Shown: positions 41,708 through 51,621 of the stretch, one piece after another
How positions within the stretch are numbered: the first letter of the stretch is position 1
Layout of the letters: each line of letters begins with the position of its first letter
Assembly (NCBI GenBank): GCA_913045265.1
Contig: CAJWQX010000002.1
Location: forward strand, 25,251-89,250
Source of the DNA: UBA11889 sp002313255
GTDB taxonomy: Bacteria; Pseudomonadota; Gammaproteobacteria; Pseudomonadales; Azotimanducaceae
Direction: 5' to 3'
Length of the DNA stretch: 64,000 nt
The notes under the pieces: model-generated
Databases searched by the model: none
What the model saw: the letters and a program-made list of their open reading frames with translations, nothing else
What the model was told of the DNA's origin: nothing
Translations under genes and position numbers: made by a program

Positions 41708-44080
41708 TCAGAACAACCCTAGTTGTCGGTCATCGCCGATCGCACGGTCGAAGTTCAGCCCCATGACATCAAGGACCGGTTCCGCTACGGGTCGGACTTG
41801 GCGCTGGACATAGTGCTCTCGGTCCAACTCGTGTTGAACGTTGTCGAGCGGTTCCGGTCCCGCCGTGGTGATGACGTAGGAAACAACACGGCTCGGGGTT
41901 TTTGCTTTACGGGCGGCAACAACGTGGGGCGGGGTAATCGCAGTGTATTCGTGCAACGCTTTCCGTAAGCCTTTGCGATATACCAAGTGATCGTCCAGTT
42001 CTCCTGAGCGAAGATCTCTCACGTAACCGCGCAAAAAATCGAGAACGGGGCCACCGTCAAATAATCGCAGATATAGTTCACGCTGCACGTTTTTGGCTAA
42101 TTCAGTCCAATCGCGACGTACAACCTCCATGCCCACAAACTCCACGCCGCCTTCCCCATCAACGACCCCGGCGTAGCGCTTACGTGCTCCCGCCGACCCA
42201 CGACGAATCGAAGGAAAAAATAGCCGTCGGTACAGTTTCTCGAACTCCAGTTCCAGCCGACTTTCTACCTGCCAGGTATCCTTAACATAGCGTGCTAAAT
42301 CGGCGTTGATCGAGCGCGTCAGGATGTTGCCTTCGTCTTTAGCCGCTCGCGAATCATCGATACCCGAGCGAACGAATACACTGTCCGTGTCTCCATAGAC
42401 CACCTCGAACCCCGCGCTCTCGAACCACGCCTTTGACCAGAGAAGGAAGTGGCGGCCGAGACCGGTGATGCTGTTAGCAATATCGGGATTGTGAAATCGG
42501 CACCCGGGCGTACCAAGTACCCCATAAAACGAGTTCATGAGGATCTTGATGGCTTGGGAGGCCACCTCGTCTTTATCCCGTTTCGCCCGCTCACGCGCCC
42601 GAAAGAGTTCATCGAGAATGTTCGGAAGAATGGCGTCGCCGCGATGATAAGCCGCACCACTCGGCGTGGAGATGTCATCATTATTTTCTGCTCCCGAGAC
42701 GACGTAGGTCAGCGGATCGATATTGAAGGTGCGCATGATGCAGGGATACAAACTCTTGTAATCGAGAACCCAAACGTTTTCGTGCATGCCAGTGACCGGC
42801 TCCAAAACGTAGCCCCCGCCTTGCGCCGATAAACCCTGAGCGTTCGGCGAACGAACCGAAGGTGCGCGGATGTGTTTTTCAGACAAGGCGGCGAGATAAA
42901 CAAAGTCGAATGACGCGATGCTTGCAGCAACGCGGTCGAGAGACATGCCAGTTAGTTTGCTGCGCGCCACGGTGAGATTAATTAGATCTAGTTTTTCAAG
43001 AATCTGGTACGCCAACCGCGCATCGGTCCTCGCATACGCAGCAAAGCCGGCCAGATCGTGATGATAGCGATTGAGAATTTCTTCGGCACGATTGCGGACA
43101 TCGCCTTCGACCAACTTGCCTTCACCAAGCACAGAGCGTGCAACGGCGTCTAAGGAATAATCGTCCATCCGGACGTACGCGCGACGTAGCAAGTCGATGC
43201 CGTCAAGCACCACCCGGCCCGGTATCGTCGCCTGGTCGTTGCCGAAGCGCCCTTCCGCGAGACGCAATCGCAGAGCACCACTACCTCGGCCCATCTCGAA
43301 GGAACGGCCATGTCGACGCGCAATCCGATCAAGGACCCGTAAGTCAAAACCGATAACGTTCCACCCGGTCAAAACATCGGGATCGAAGCTTCGAACCTTC
43401 TCGATGAAAGCGTCGAGAACGGCCGCCTCTGACGGAAAACCGACGGCGTTTGCTGGCATGCTCGTGACGCCGTCGCACGCGACGATATAGACTTCATCAA
43501 GGGATTCTCCGAAGAGCGAAATCGCCAAAAGCCGGGAAGCCTCGGGATCCGTTTCAATATCAAAGGATAGAAGTTTCGGCGAGAACTCAACTTGGCCTGG
43601 TTCGACGACGGGGTCGTTGAATACCCAATCAACTCCCGCGTCCTTAGAATGCTGCGCCTCGCCGTCGATGACGCAACCACCACGCACGTTTCGATCGATT
43701 AAATAACGAACCGCAAACTGCACGTCGGCTTCGTAGGTCGCAACACCAGCGTCATGCAGTCGATCCCGGAGTATCGGTACGTCCGTTGGTAGTACCACGT
43801 CAACGCGCGCAAGGGGTCCACCGCTAAACGATAGCGAGGTGGACTTGTGGAAAGCGGTTGCACCAGCAGACCGTGTTTTTTTCTCGTCTTTCCGGTCTAC
43901 GTAAAAATGCGGTCGCTCTCGCTGATCGCGAATGAGAAACGACTCACCGTTCGCGAGTTTTCCGTAGATATGAACCACCGGAATCCGATTTTCCACCCGG
44001 TAACTTGCTTGGAGAATAAATCCTTCAGCACGCACGATATCGACGTAATCCGACAATCCCAACGATGGGCGATCGCCCAA
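41708..44080 (-). CDS. polB: DNA polymerase II (family B)
   Basis: A family B DNA polymerase of about 790 residues, close to the 783 of Escherichia coli Pol II, with a proofreading exonuclease; it acts in replication restart and translesion synthesis. Motifs: Exo I LLSFDIETDP (Asp174, Glu176), Exo II TGWNVIGFDLRV (from 238), Exo III YARTDA (349-354), polymerase A WVLDYKSLYP (Asp440), B KILMNSFYG (512-520), C VYGDTDSVFV (Asp564, Asp566). The longest frame starts at a TTG. The Escherichia coli N-terminus MAQAGFIL aligns with RAEGFIL, so a GTG at 44035 may be the true start. SOS control was not checked beyond the absence of an obvious LexA box. Confidence 0.93.
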   Translation of the reverse strand: MGDRPSLGLSDYVDIVRAEGFILQASYRVENRIPVVHIYGKLANGESFLIRDQRERPHFYVDRKDEKKTRSAGATAFHKSTSLSFSGGPLARVDVVLPTDVPILRDRLHDAGVATYEADVQFAVRYLIDRNVRGGCVIDGEAQHSKDAGVDWVFNDPVVEPGQVEFSPKLLSFDIETDPEASRLLAISLFGESLDEVYIVACDGVTSMPANAVGFPSEAAVLDAFIEKVRSFDPDVLTGWNVIGFDLRVLDRIARRHGRSFEMGRGSGALRLRLAEGRFGNDQATIPGRVVLDGIDLLRRAYVRMDDYSLDAVARSVLGEGKLVEGDVRNRAEEILNRYHHDLAGFAAYARTDARLAYQILEKLDLINLTVARSKLTGMSLDRVAASIASFDFVYLAALSEKHIRAPSVRSPNAQGLSAQGGGYVLEPVTGMHENVWVLDYKSLYPCIMRTFNIDPLTYVVSGAENNDDISTPSGAAYHRGDAILPNILDELFRARERAKRDKDEVASQAIKILMNSFYGVLGTPGCRFHNPDIANSITGLGRHFLLWSKAWFESAGFEVVYGDTDSVFVRSGIDDSRAAKDEGNILTRSINADLARYVKDTWQVESRLELEFEKLYRRLFFPSIRRGSAGARKRYAGVVDGEGGVEFVGMEVVRRDWTELAKNVQRELYLRLFDGGPVLDFLRGYVRDLRSGELDDHLVYRKGLRKALHEYTAITPPHVVAARKAKTPSRVVSYVITTAGPEPLDNVQHELDREHYVQRQVRPVAEPVLDVMGLNFDRAIGDDRQLGLF

Positions 44081-44109
44081 TAATCATCTTACGTACCTGT
44101 ACTTCAACT

Positions 44110-44892
44110 CTATCGCCACATGTGCGTACCGCCACAAACAGCGACTGCTTGACCGGTCATGTACTCGCTCGCATCCGAGGCAAGAAAAACCGCGATCCCT
44201 TTGAAGTCGTCCGACTCCCCAAGTCTCCGCATCGGCGTTGTCGTTTCCGCGTTACGTTTTGCTTCGGGGTTGTCCCACAGTGCCTTGGCAAAATCTGTCC
44301 GAATCAGGCCAGGACAGATCGCGTTTACCCGAACGCCTTTCGGACCATATTCCAACGCTAAATTCCGGACCAACGCGATATCAGCAAGCTTAGAAATTGC
44401 GTACGTCCCCAAGGCCTCTGAACCAGCAAAAGCTCCCGTGCTGGATGTAATCATCATGGATCCACGACCCGATGCCACCATATCCGGTGCTACCATTTGG
44501 CATAACCAATGGTTCGATCGCACGTTGGCATTCATAATCTTGTCATAGGCTTCGTCCGGAATTTCCGACATTGGCCCGTAGAAAGGATTGACCCCCGCGT
44601 TGCATATCAAAATATCAATCGCGCCCAGTTGGGCGCGAGTCTCACTCACCAATCTTTCAAGTTGTTCTTTGTATCCGATATTGCAGACGATGGGAGTGGC
44701 AGAGCCATCCCCGCACTTGGCGTTGATCTGATCGCAGGCGGTTTCACACTGATCTAGCTTACGACTGGACACAACGACCCTTGCGCCGTGTTCAGCAAGT
44801 CCTTCGGCCATCGAAAGTCCCATGCCCTTTGAAGCCCCCGTCAGAAGCGCAACACGCCCGCTTAAATCGAATAGTTCTGTCTTCACTCCCAT
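44110..44892 (-). CDS. short-chain dehydrogenase/reductase
   Basis: A 260-residue classical SDR oxidoreductase. It has the cofactor motif TGASKGMGLSMAE, NAGVNPF (NAG motif), catalytic Ser in MITSSTGAF and Tyr/Lys in TYAISKLAD, and a C-terminal GQAVAVCGGTHMW. Probable role: NAD(P)-dependent oxidation or reduction of a hydroxyl/keto group, of FabG or sugar dehydrogenase type. The ATG at 44892 follows GCGGAG; a GTG at 44901 is possible. It ends just upstream of polB on the same strand and is divergent from the ABC importer. Confidence 0.9.
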   Translation of the reverse strand: MGVKTELFDLSGRVALLTGASKGMGLSMAEGLAEHGARVVVSSRKLDQCETACDQINAKCGDGSATPIVCNIGYKEQLERLVSETRAQLGAIDILICNAGVNPFYGPMSEIPDEAYDKIMNANVRSNHWLCQMVAPDMVASGRGSMMITSSTGAFAGSEALGTYAISKLADIALVRNLALEYGPKGVRVNAICPGLIRTDFAKALWDNPEAKRNAETTTPMRRLGESDDFKGIAVFLASDASEYMTGQAVAVCGGTHMWR

Positions 44893-45104
44893 GAATTCCA
44901 CTCCGCACCACTTGACGGGCTAGATTAGCAGCTTCATTAGCGCATGCTGCAACTGTTGCAATCGGTTGACCGAGCGCTTGCGCTTGCATTGAAGGCGGCT
45001 GTCGGTCACCGATCGGGCTCGATAACAAAGCGCTAATACCCATCTGTTCGTATCTCGGATAGATTGATGGACTCAAGAAAAGAGGTGACGTCGCTCGGGG
45101 CAAG

Positions 45105-46979
45105 ATGAAGCAGTTCTCGTACGCCATGATCGCACTCGTCGCGGTCTTCGCCACGGCGAACGATCGTCCATGCTCAACGCCTGACTATTCTCATGGCATC
45201 TCTTACGTGCTCCCGCTGAAGTATCCAGCCGACTTCCCGCACTTCACCTACAGCAACCCCCTTGCACCAAAAAGAGGGCTCCTACGTCTACCCGACATGG
45301 GGACCTTCGACAATTTCAACGGCATCCTTGAAAAGGGACGCATTGCTGCTGGGTTCGACTTTGTTGGTTCCAGGACACTCGTCTACGATCGGCTGCTCGA
45401 ACCCGCGATTGACGAACCAGCGAGTCAATACGGCCGTCTCGCGGAGGGTGTCGCCGTCGATCCCCAGTACCGTTGGGTTGCGTTCAAACTTCGCGCCGGT
45501 GCGTATTGGCACGATGGAGAACCCCTCACAGTAGAGGACGTTCTGTTCAGCTTTAACGTCTTTAAGGAACACGGTTCGGTGTCCCTCAGAACAGCGTTAC
45601 AGGATCTCGTTCACGTCTATGCTTTCGGAGAACGAGAACTCTGCTTTGTTACCCGAGCAAACGCACAAATCAATCCGATCATGCCGTTCGCCTACGGGGG
45701 GTTATCGATCTTGCCTAAGCATTATTGGCAGTCACGAGATATATCCAAGACCACCGTCGAGGCACCGTTAGGGAGCGGCCCGTATAGGCTGAAACGCGTC
45801 GATTTCGGCCGATCGCTCGACTACGAACGCGTCGAGAACTACTGGGGTCGGGATATACCAGTGAACCGTGGACGCTACAACTGGAACAACGTGAAATTTG
45901 ACTATTTTCGCGATGAAAACGTCATGCTTGAAGCCCACAAGGCGGACGTGATCGACGCGCGCGAAGAAACCGTCTCCAAGGCATGGACGACTGAATACAA
46001 CTTTCCGGCAGTGAAAGCAGGCCTATTTAAAGCTGACTTGCGTTACATCACTCGCGTTTGGGGGCTTTGGTGGCCCATTTTTTGGAACCTTGACCGTCCC
46101 CGCTTTCAAGATATTCGGGTTCGTGAAGCTTTATGGCTGCTATACGATTTCAGTTGGATCAATCGAGTCATATTGTTTGGTTTTTATGATCACGGAACAT
46201 CGTTTTTCCACAATTCGCCCATGGCGCAGGCCGGCTTGCCTGGCCCAGCCGAGCTCAAACTGTTGGAGCCGTTTCGAGACCAACTGCCGCCTAGGGTATT
46301 TACAACGTCCTTTAAGCAGCCTCCGTCGGACGGTTTTGGTACCAACCGTGACAACATCGTTCGAGCGCTCGAACTCCTATCAGAGGCGGGTTGGGAACTT
46401 CGCAATGCTGAGCTCCGCCATAAGGATACCAACGAACGTTTCACTATCGATTTCGTTTTCGTTTCACCGATGCTGCGTCGCGCCGAAATGCCATACGTCT
46501 CTCAGTTGAATCAAATCGGAATCAAGACCACGGCTATCGCCCCGGAAAACTCGCATTGGCAACACCGGATGCGCACCGGCACCTTCGACGGAGGCGCCTA
46601 CCTCTACATACCCAGCAATACCCCAGGACTTGATCTAAGAAATCGCTTCGGGAGCCTTGCAGCCGGACAGGACTACAATCTGAACTGGGCAAGGATTAAA
46701 GACCCCATCGTCGATGCATTAATCGAAAAGGTGATTCAATCTCGCACTGCTGACGATTTATATGCATCCACACGCGCGCTTGACCGGGTACTGCTCTGGA
46801 GCTTCTACTTCATCCCGGGAATGGCGCAACCGGGATACCGATTGGTGCACTGGGACAAGTTCGGAGAAGTTGAAACTTCACCGTTATCACGCGTGCCGGT
46901 CTTGGATGCGTGGTGGTGGGACGAAAACAAGGCGCAGCATGTGGCGAAAGGGCTCAAATCATTGAACAGCGCGAAATAA
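45105..46979 (+). CDS. yejA: YejA-like extracellular solute-binding protein (family 5)
   Basis: A 624-residue periplasmic binding protein of the dipeptide/oligopeptide family 5. It has an N-terminal export signal (KQFSYAMIALVAVFATA), GGLRL-like opening (KRGLLRLPDMGTFDNFN), AYWHDGEPLTVEDVLFSFNV and LGSGPYRLKRVDFGRSLDYE. The sequence FPHFTYSNPLAPKRG near the N-terminus is characteristic of YejA-type proteins, which import peptides such as microcin C. It is the first gene of a three-gene unit with two permeases. The gap to yejB is three bases. Confidence 0.88.
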   Translation: MKQFSYAMIALVAVFATANDRPCSTPDYSHGISYVLPLKYPADFPHFTYSNPLAPKRGLLRLPDMGTFDNFNGILEKGRIAAGFDFVGSRTLVYDRLLEPAIDEPASQYGRLAEGVAVDPQYRWVAFKLRAGAYWHDGEPLTVEDVLFSFNVFKEHGSVSLRTALQDLVHVYAFGERELCFVTRANAQINPIMPFAYGGLSILPKHYWQSRDISKTTVEAPLGSGPYRLKRVDFGRSLDYERVENYWGRDIPVNRGRYNWNNVKFDYFRDENVMLEAHKADVIDAREETVSKAWTTEYNFPAVKAGLFKADLRYITRVWGLWWPIFWNLDRPRFQDIRVREALWLLYDFSWINRVILFGFYDHGTSFFHNSPMAQAGLPGPAELKLLEPFRDQLPPRVFTTSFKQPPSDGFGTNRDNIVRALELLSEAGWELRNAELRHKDTNERFTIDFVFVSPMLRRAEMPYVSQLNQIGIKTTAIAPENSHWQHRMRTGTFDGGAYLYIPSNTPGLDLRNRFGSLAAGQDYNLNWARIKDPIVDALIEKVIQSRTADDLYASTRALDRVLLWSFYFIPGMAQPGYRLVHWDKFGEVETSPLSRVPVLDAWWWDENKAQHVAKGLKSLNSAK

Positions 46980-46982
46980 TCG

Positions 46983-48077
46983 ATGGGTAAGTATTTTTTA
47001 CGCCGCCTCTTACTGATTATCCCGACGTTGTTCGGGGTCATTCTGATTAATTTCACGATCGTGCAGTTTGCCCCCGGTGGGCCCATCGAACAGATCATTG
47101 CCAAAGCAACAATGGGACAAATGTCAACCACATCGGCCATCAGCGGGGGCGGCGATTCGGGGATGTCGTCGCAAGCGATGGAACAGAACGCGGCGACCCA
47201 AAATCCTGCCACATATGGCCTTGACCCTGAGTTAATCGCTGACCTTGAGAAACAGTTCGGTTTTGACAAGCCCGTCCACGAGCGCTTTTTTTCCATGCTT
47301 AAGAACTATCTACGGCTCGATTTTGGAACAAGTTATTTCCAAGATCGGCCCGTCGTGGAACTGGTGGTCGAACGGATGCCGGTGTCGATCTCGCTTGGCC
47401 TTTGGTCACTGCTACTGATTTATGGAATATCCATTCCTTTAGGCATCGCAAAATCGACTCGGGATGGAACGCGTTTCGATTTCTGGACAAGTACCGTTAT
47501 CTTCGTTGGTTACGCGATCCCGGGATTTATTCTCGCAATCCTTCTGATCGTGGTATTTGCCGGCGGGAATTATTTCGACCTGTTTCCTCTTAGGGGCCTT
47601 CATGCAGAAAATGCGAGTGAGTTGCCTCTTTGGGACTGGTGGGTCGATTATTTTTGGCACCTCGCCTTACCCATCGCGTCACTAACAATCGGCGGTTTCG
47701 CAACACTAACGATGCTCACCAAGAATTCCTTTCTCGAGGAAATCAGCAAGCAGTTCGTTCTAACAGCACAAGCCAAGGGACTCACGGAGACGCGCGTACT
47801 CTACGGTCACGTATTTCGAAACGCGATGCTGATCATCATCGCCGGCTTCCCGGCGGCATTTGTGGGCATTCTTTTTACTGGCTCGGTATTGATCGAAGTG
47901 ATCTTCTCACTCGACGGCATGGGACTTCTTAGCTACGAAGCGTTGCTCAAGCGCGACTACCCGATCCTCTTTGGAACGGTTTTTTGTTTCACCCTCATCG
48001 GACTCGTGATGCACTTGGTCGGCGATATCGTCTACACCCTGGTGGATCCGAGAATCGATTTTGAGTCGAGGGACTAA
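46983..48077 (+). CDS. yejB: YejB-like ABC transporter permease
   Basis: A 364-residue inner-membrane permease of the DppB/OppB class. The first helix MGKYFLRRLLLIIPTLFGVI, a long periplasmic loop with PGGPIEQII and GLDPELIADLEKQFGFDKPV, and the EAA-type loop QAKGLTETRVLYGHVFRNAM are visible. The loop between helix 1 and the core contains an unusual Ser/Gly/Met-rich stretch (about residues 42-72), a feature also seen in YejB proteins. Its stop overlaps the next ATG by one base (TAATG). Confidence 0.9.
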   Translation: MGKYFLRRLLLIIPTLFGVILINFTIVQFAPGGPIEQIIAKATMGQMSTTSAISGGGDSGMSSQAMEQNAATQNPATYGLDPELIADLEKQFGFDKPVHERFFSMLKNYLRLDFGTSYFQDRPVVELVVERMPVSISLGLWSLLLIYGISIPLGIAKSTRDGTRFDFWTSTVIFVGYAIPGFILAILLIVVFAGGNYFDLFPLRGLHAENASELPLWDWWVDYFWHLALPIASLTIGGFATLTMLTKNSFLEEISKQFVLTAQAKGLTETRVLYGHVFRNAMLIIIAGFPAAFVGILFTGSVLIEVIFSLDGMGLLSYEALLKRDYPILFGTVFCFTLIGLVMHLVGDIVYTLVDPRIDFESRD

Positions 48078-49114
48078 TGACGCCGCTCGCCAAACGACGA
48101 ATCGCGAATTTCAAAGCAAATCGACGTGGCTATTACGCCCTTTGGGTGTTTCTTGCTTTGTTCGGGCTCTCGTTATTCGCCGAACTGCTCGCGAACGACA
48201 AGCCCATCGTTTTATACCTCAACGAAACGCTCTATTGGCCCGTTTTCGAACTCGTGACCGAGACCGAACTTGGGGGCGAGCTACCTATCGAAGCCGATTA
48301 CACGGACCCCTTTGTACAGGCTTTGATAACGGATGGTGATGGCTGGGCCGTCTACCCGCCCATTCGCTATAGCCACGACACGATTGATCTTTACATCGAA
48401 AGCCCTGCCCCCGCAGCACCCTCAGCACAGCACTGGCTCGGGACTGACGACGGGGCAAAGGATACGTTGGCCCGATTGATCTATGGATTCCGATTATCGG
48501 TCTCGTTCGGCTTGTTTCTTACGCTGTTCAGTTCCCTCATCGGCGTTACCGTTGGCGCACTCCAGGGTTATTTCGGCGGGCTCGTCGACTTGATCGGGCA
48601 ACGTATCGTGGAAATTTGGGCGGGTCTGCCTATCCTTCTCGTACTTATTATTCTTGCCAGCATTATTGAACCAAGTGTCTATTGGTTACTGGGTATTCTG
48701 ACCATGTTCAGTTGGATGGCTCTCGTTGGTGTGGTTCGCGCCGAATTTCTGCGCGCGCGCAATTTCGATTATGTCCGTGCCGCCCGATCTTTAGGAGTTT
48801 CCAACGGGACCATCATCGTCCGACACGTACTTCCAAATGCGATGGTAGCAACGTTAACGTTTATGCCCTTTATATTGAGCGGGGCAGTCACGACGCTAAC
48901 CGCTCTCGATTTTTTAGGGTTTGGTCTTCCGGCCGGCTCGCCCTCCTTAGGTGAACTCATGGCCCAGGGGAAAGCGAATCTGCATGCCCCATGGTTGGGC
49001 TTGACCGGATTTTTCACTCTGGCCGTGATGCTGTGTCTATTGATCTTCGTCGGTGAAGCCGTGCGTGACGCGTTCGACCCACGAAGATCACTGCAAGACT
49101 TAACGGGGTCTTAA
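48077..49114 (+). CDS. yejE: YejE-like ABC transporter permease
   Basis: A 345-residue permease of the DppC/OppC class. It has the N-terminal helix YYALWVFLALFGLSLFAELL, a large periplasmic segment (FVQALITDGDGWAVYPPIRY) with LGTDDGAKDTLARLIYGFRL as in YejE, and the EAA loop ARSLGVSNGTIIVRHVLPNA. GAGGG before the ATG gives a good ribosome site inside the previous gene's end. The cognate ATPase gene (yejF) does not follow: the next gene is convergent and overlaps the end by four bases. The ATPase must come from elsewhere. Confidence 0.9.
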   Translation: MTPLAKRRIANFKANRRGYYALWVFLALFGLSLFAELLANDKPIVLYLNETLYWPVFELVTETELGGELPIEADYTDPFVQALITDGDGWAVYPPIRYSHDTIDLYIESPAPAAPSAQHWLGTDDGAKDTLARLIYGFRLSVSFGLFLTLFSSLIGVTVGALQGYFGGLVDLIGQRIVEIWAGLPILLVLIILASIIEPSVYWLLGILTMFSWMALVGVVRAEFLRARNFDYVRAARSLGVSNGTIIVRHVLPNAMVATLTFMPFILSGAVTTLTALDFLGFGLPAGSPSLGELMAQGKANLHAPWLGLTGFFTLAVMLCLLIFVGEAVRDAFDPRRSLQDLTGS

Positions 49115-49989
49115 TCCAGCGACAGCGCAATTTTTTTTAACGTTTCGTCGAGGCTCGTTAGCGTTATACCTAGCTTCTGGGCACACGCATCGGCGCCAAT
49201 GTTGTCATCGTGATCTAAGACACCCAGCATCGCGCGCGTCATCGGCGGGCTATCGCTCACCCGTTCCAATAAACCAGCCACGATCATGCCTAACCACATC
49301 GGTAACGAAATCAAAAGTCCATGAAACCCGGCGCGCTCATAAAGCATTCGCCGACTGAGCGAGGCCGGCCCAGCGAGACACAGGACCCCCGCTATACTCG
49401 ATTCCATGCAAGCAATCACAGCCGCAATGACGTCATCGACGTCGATGGGTTGTTCTAAGCTAGATGCTCGGAACGCGAACGCAATGGAGCTCGAGGCGCG
49501 TTTTGCTAACGCACGTGAGGCGTGGTCGTTTGTGCCAAGCACCATGGGAACACGCAAAATACTCGACGAGACAACACTCTCCATCAGAACGCGTTCCGCC
49601 CTGGCCTTACTCGAGAGACACACGTTGGTGGAGTTAACCGAAGCACCTAAAATACTGAGGTATACGACCTTGCGAATCCCCGTCACTTCCGCCGCACGAC
49701 ACAGTGCCCTGGTCGCGTTCTCGTGGGCGTTAACGTACGTGCTGTTGTGGTTCTCGCGAATGATCCCCACTAAATGAACCACACCAATACAACCCTCGAG
49801 GGCTCTCGTCATTGCCAATTCAGACATGTAATCAACAATGCGCACCTCGTCGGCTGCCGAGTTGCCGAGCATTTGCGCCGCTTTATCTGTCCTCACGAGG
49901 GCCCGCACATCGTAATCGGTCGCCATTTTTTTAATCAACCGTTGACCAATGTGTCCATTCGCGCCCGTGATGACAATTCGATTCTTCAT
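49111..49989 (-). CDS. atypical SDR / NmrA-like NAD(P)-binding protein
   Basis: A 292-residue protein with an N-terminal Rossmann motif IVITGANGHIGQRLIKKMA, then VVHLVGIIRENHN and VVYLSILGASVNS. It belongs to the atypical SDR group that includes NDUFA9-like and NmrA-like proteins. No YxxxK catalytic pair is obvious, so it may be a regulatory or scaffolding NAD(P)-binder or a reductase of unknown substrate. It is convergent with yejE and overlaps its end. Confidence 0.8.
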   Translation of the reverse strand: MKNRIVITGANGHIGQRLIKKMATDYDVRALVRTDKAAQMLGNSAADEVRIVDYMSELAMTRALEGCIGVVHLVGIIRENHNSTYVNAHENATRALCRAAEVTGIRKVVYLSILGASVNSTNVCLSSKARAERVLMESVVSSSILRVPMVLGTNDHASRALAKRASSSIAFAFRASSLEQPIDVDDVIAAVIACMESSIAGVLCLAGPASLSRRMLYERAGFHGLLISLPMWLGMIVAGLLERVSDSPPMTRAMLGVLDHDDNIGADACAQKLGITLTSLDETLKKIALSLD

Positions 49990-50084
49990 CTGATTCGCGT
50001 CATTTTCCGAAGCGTACGATAATCGATAATGGCCCGATCCGGAGCATCCAAGAACGTGAAATTAACCATATATCCTTGTCCTAT

Positions 50085-50597
50085 ATGTGGCTGACCTGGG
50101 CAAATGCACTGTCGGCGTCGAGGGTCGTTATGGCGCCGTTCGCTGCGCTGTGCATCTCGTCTAATTTCTGGCCCCTCGCCGGATTGATTTTTTTTGCCGC
50201 GGTACTAACGGATCTCATCGATGGCCCCCTGGCCCGCCGTCGCGGAGAAGCGACTACGGTTGGTGCAATCGTCGACCATGGTGCCGACGCATTTTTCGTA
50301 ATCGTGATACTCGCGACGCTGGCCGCCCAGAAAATTTTCACGCCGTTGCTTCCGTGCGCGGTGGGATTAGCTTTCCTCCACTATGTCTTCGGTTCCGGCG
50401 CCCATAAGAAACATCCTCTCAAGGCGAGTCGACTCGGTCGCTACAACGGTATCTCGTATTTTGTCCTCGCCGGTATACCCGTCACTCAGAATGCGTTAGG
50501 TCTTAGCTGGGTGCCATCATGGATTATTAGTTACGGCGCATGGGTACTGATCGTATCGACCGTCATTTCGATTGCCGATCGATTGCGTTCGTCGTAA
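50085..50597 (+). CDS. CDP-alcohol phosphatidyltransferase family membrane protein
   Basis: A 170-residue membrane enzyme transferring a phosphatidyl group from CDP-diacylglycerol to an alcohol. The full family motif DG-x2-AR-x8-G-x3-D-x3-D is present (DGPLARRR, then GAIVDHGAD). Several hydrophobic helices flank it. The first ATG in frame (MWLTWANALSAS) matches the usual N-terminus NxxTxxR-like start; a TTG nine bases upstream has no better ribosome site. It could be a PgsA paralogue; the alcohol is unknown. The gene after it is convergent. Confidence 0.88.
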   Translation: MWLTWANALSASRVVMAPFAALCISSNFWPLAGLIFFAAVLTDLIDGPLARRRGEATTVGAIVDHGADAFFVIVILATLAAQKIFTPLLPCAVGLAFLHYVFGSGAHKKHPLKASRLGRYNGISYFVLAGIPVTQNALGLSWVPSWIISYGAWVLIVSTVISIADRLRSS

Positions 50598-50628
50598 CGA
50601 GCACTCCCACATTCGGACCAAAGATTGG

Positions 50629-51621
50629 TCAGCCGAAGAGTTCATGGTTCGCACGAGTGAGGAACAGGGTCCCGATGACCGCATTGAACATGACGAAAAA
50701 CGTGTGCATCACAAGGCTAAACGCCCCGACCGCAGGGTATTCGGGGAATAACACGGTCCAAAGGAGTAAGGCCCCCGCGTGAAACGGCAGAGGCAGCGCC
50801 GCAGCAAGGAAAATAACGGGTAAAAACGCCAGCATTTGAGCGAAACTGACGTCCACTTGAAAGAGCTCTAGTGCAACCGTATAGACCACTACCGCCCCCA
50901 CCAAATTAGGTGCTTTAAACAAAAACGTTAATAGGTAGTGCCTCGGCCTTCCCTGCCGTAGGGCGTGAAAGACGCCCCTATCACGGATCGAAAACTTCTT
51001 TAGTACACGACCCCGAAAATAGGCAATGTGTAACGGTAGGTATATGAACGCTCCGATGAAGACGGCGGGCAAGATTACGTCGAGTGGCAAAATCGACGAT
51101 GCTTCCACTACAAGTTCAAATCCTAGCAACACCCCAACGCTGGAGAAAATGAGTAGCTGGTAGATCTCCATGATGCCCAAGAAGATCATGCTTGATAATG
51201 CTTCCCAGCCCGGCACGTTGTGACGCCGCAGCAGGTATAGCGACATGGCTCCTTTCCCAACTTGCTCGTTGACCAGCGAGAGGATGTACGCGCTCGCGCG
51301 GATGGGCAGAACAGCGTTTAGCTTGATCTCCGATACGTTAAACCAACGAATAACGCGCCAAGTCACATGTGCATCCACGACAAAAAAGAATATCGAGTAG
51401 GGGATCATGATCCCCAGCCAAAGTGGCCAATTTGCTTCGCCGAAAAAAACGAGTAGGTACTCAATCGCCGCCTGATTTTCGCGTGCAGCAGCGTCGTCTA
51501 TCTTTCCCCATACCAGATAAAAGCAGGCCGCTGTCAAAACCCATGTGCAGCCCGTAAAGAGCAACTTACCTGCCTTTTTTTGTTTCCTTTCAGAACGCGT
51601 AAGTTGCTCCGACTCGGTCAT
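50629..51621 (-). CDS. polytopic membrane protein, flippase/LPG-synthase-TM-like
   Basis: A 330-residue membrane protein with about seven to eight hydrophobic segments and a basic N-terminal tail (TRSERKQKKAGK). The pattern of charged residues between helices (RASAYILSLVNEQVGKGAMS, LLRRHN) resembles the lysylphosphatidylglycerol synthase transmembrane/flippase-like family, by eye only. It may move or modify lipids. Its ATG overlaps the TGA stop of the upstream GNAT gene (ATGA), so the two are coupled. The function is uncertain. Confidence 0.65.
   Translation of the reverse strand: MTESEQLTRSERKQKKAGKLLFTGCTWVLTAACFYLVWGKIDDAAARENQAAIEYLLVFFGEANWPLWLGIMIPYSIFFFVVDAHVTWRVIRWFNVSEIKLNAVLPIRASAYILSLVNEQVGKGAMSLYLLRRHNVPGWEALSSMIFLGIMEIYQLLIFSSVGVLLGFELVVEASSILPLDVILPAVFIGAFIYLPLHIAYFRGRVLKKFSIRDRGVFHALRQGRPRHYLLTFLFKAPNLVGAVVVYTVALELFQVDVSFAQMLAFLPVIFLAAALPLPFHAGALLLWTVLFPEYPAVGAFSLVMHTFFVMFNAVIGTLFLTRANHELFG

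Noticed and set aside
44066..44077. Palindrome GGGCGATCGCCC as a HIP1-type repeat or operator
   Set aside because: Only one copy was noticed and it is explained by codons at the polB start; no evidence of iteration or binding.
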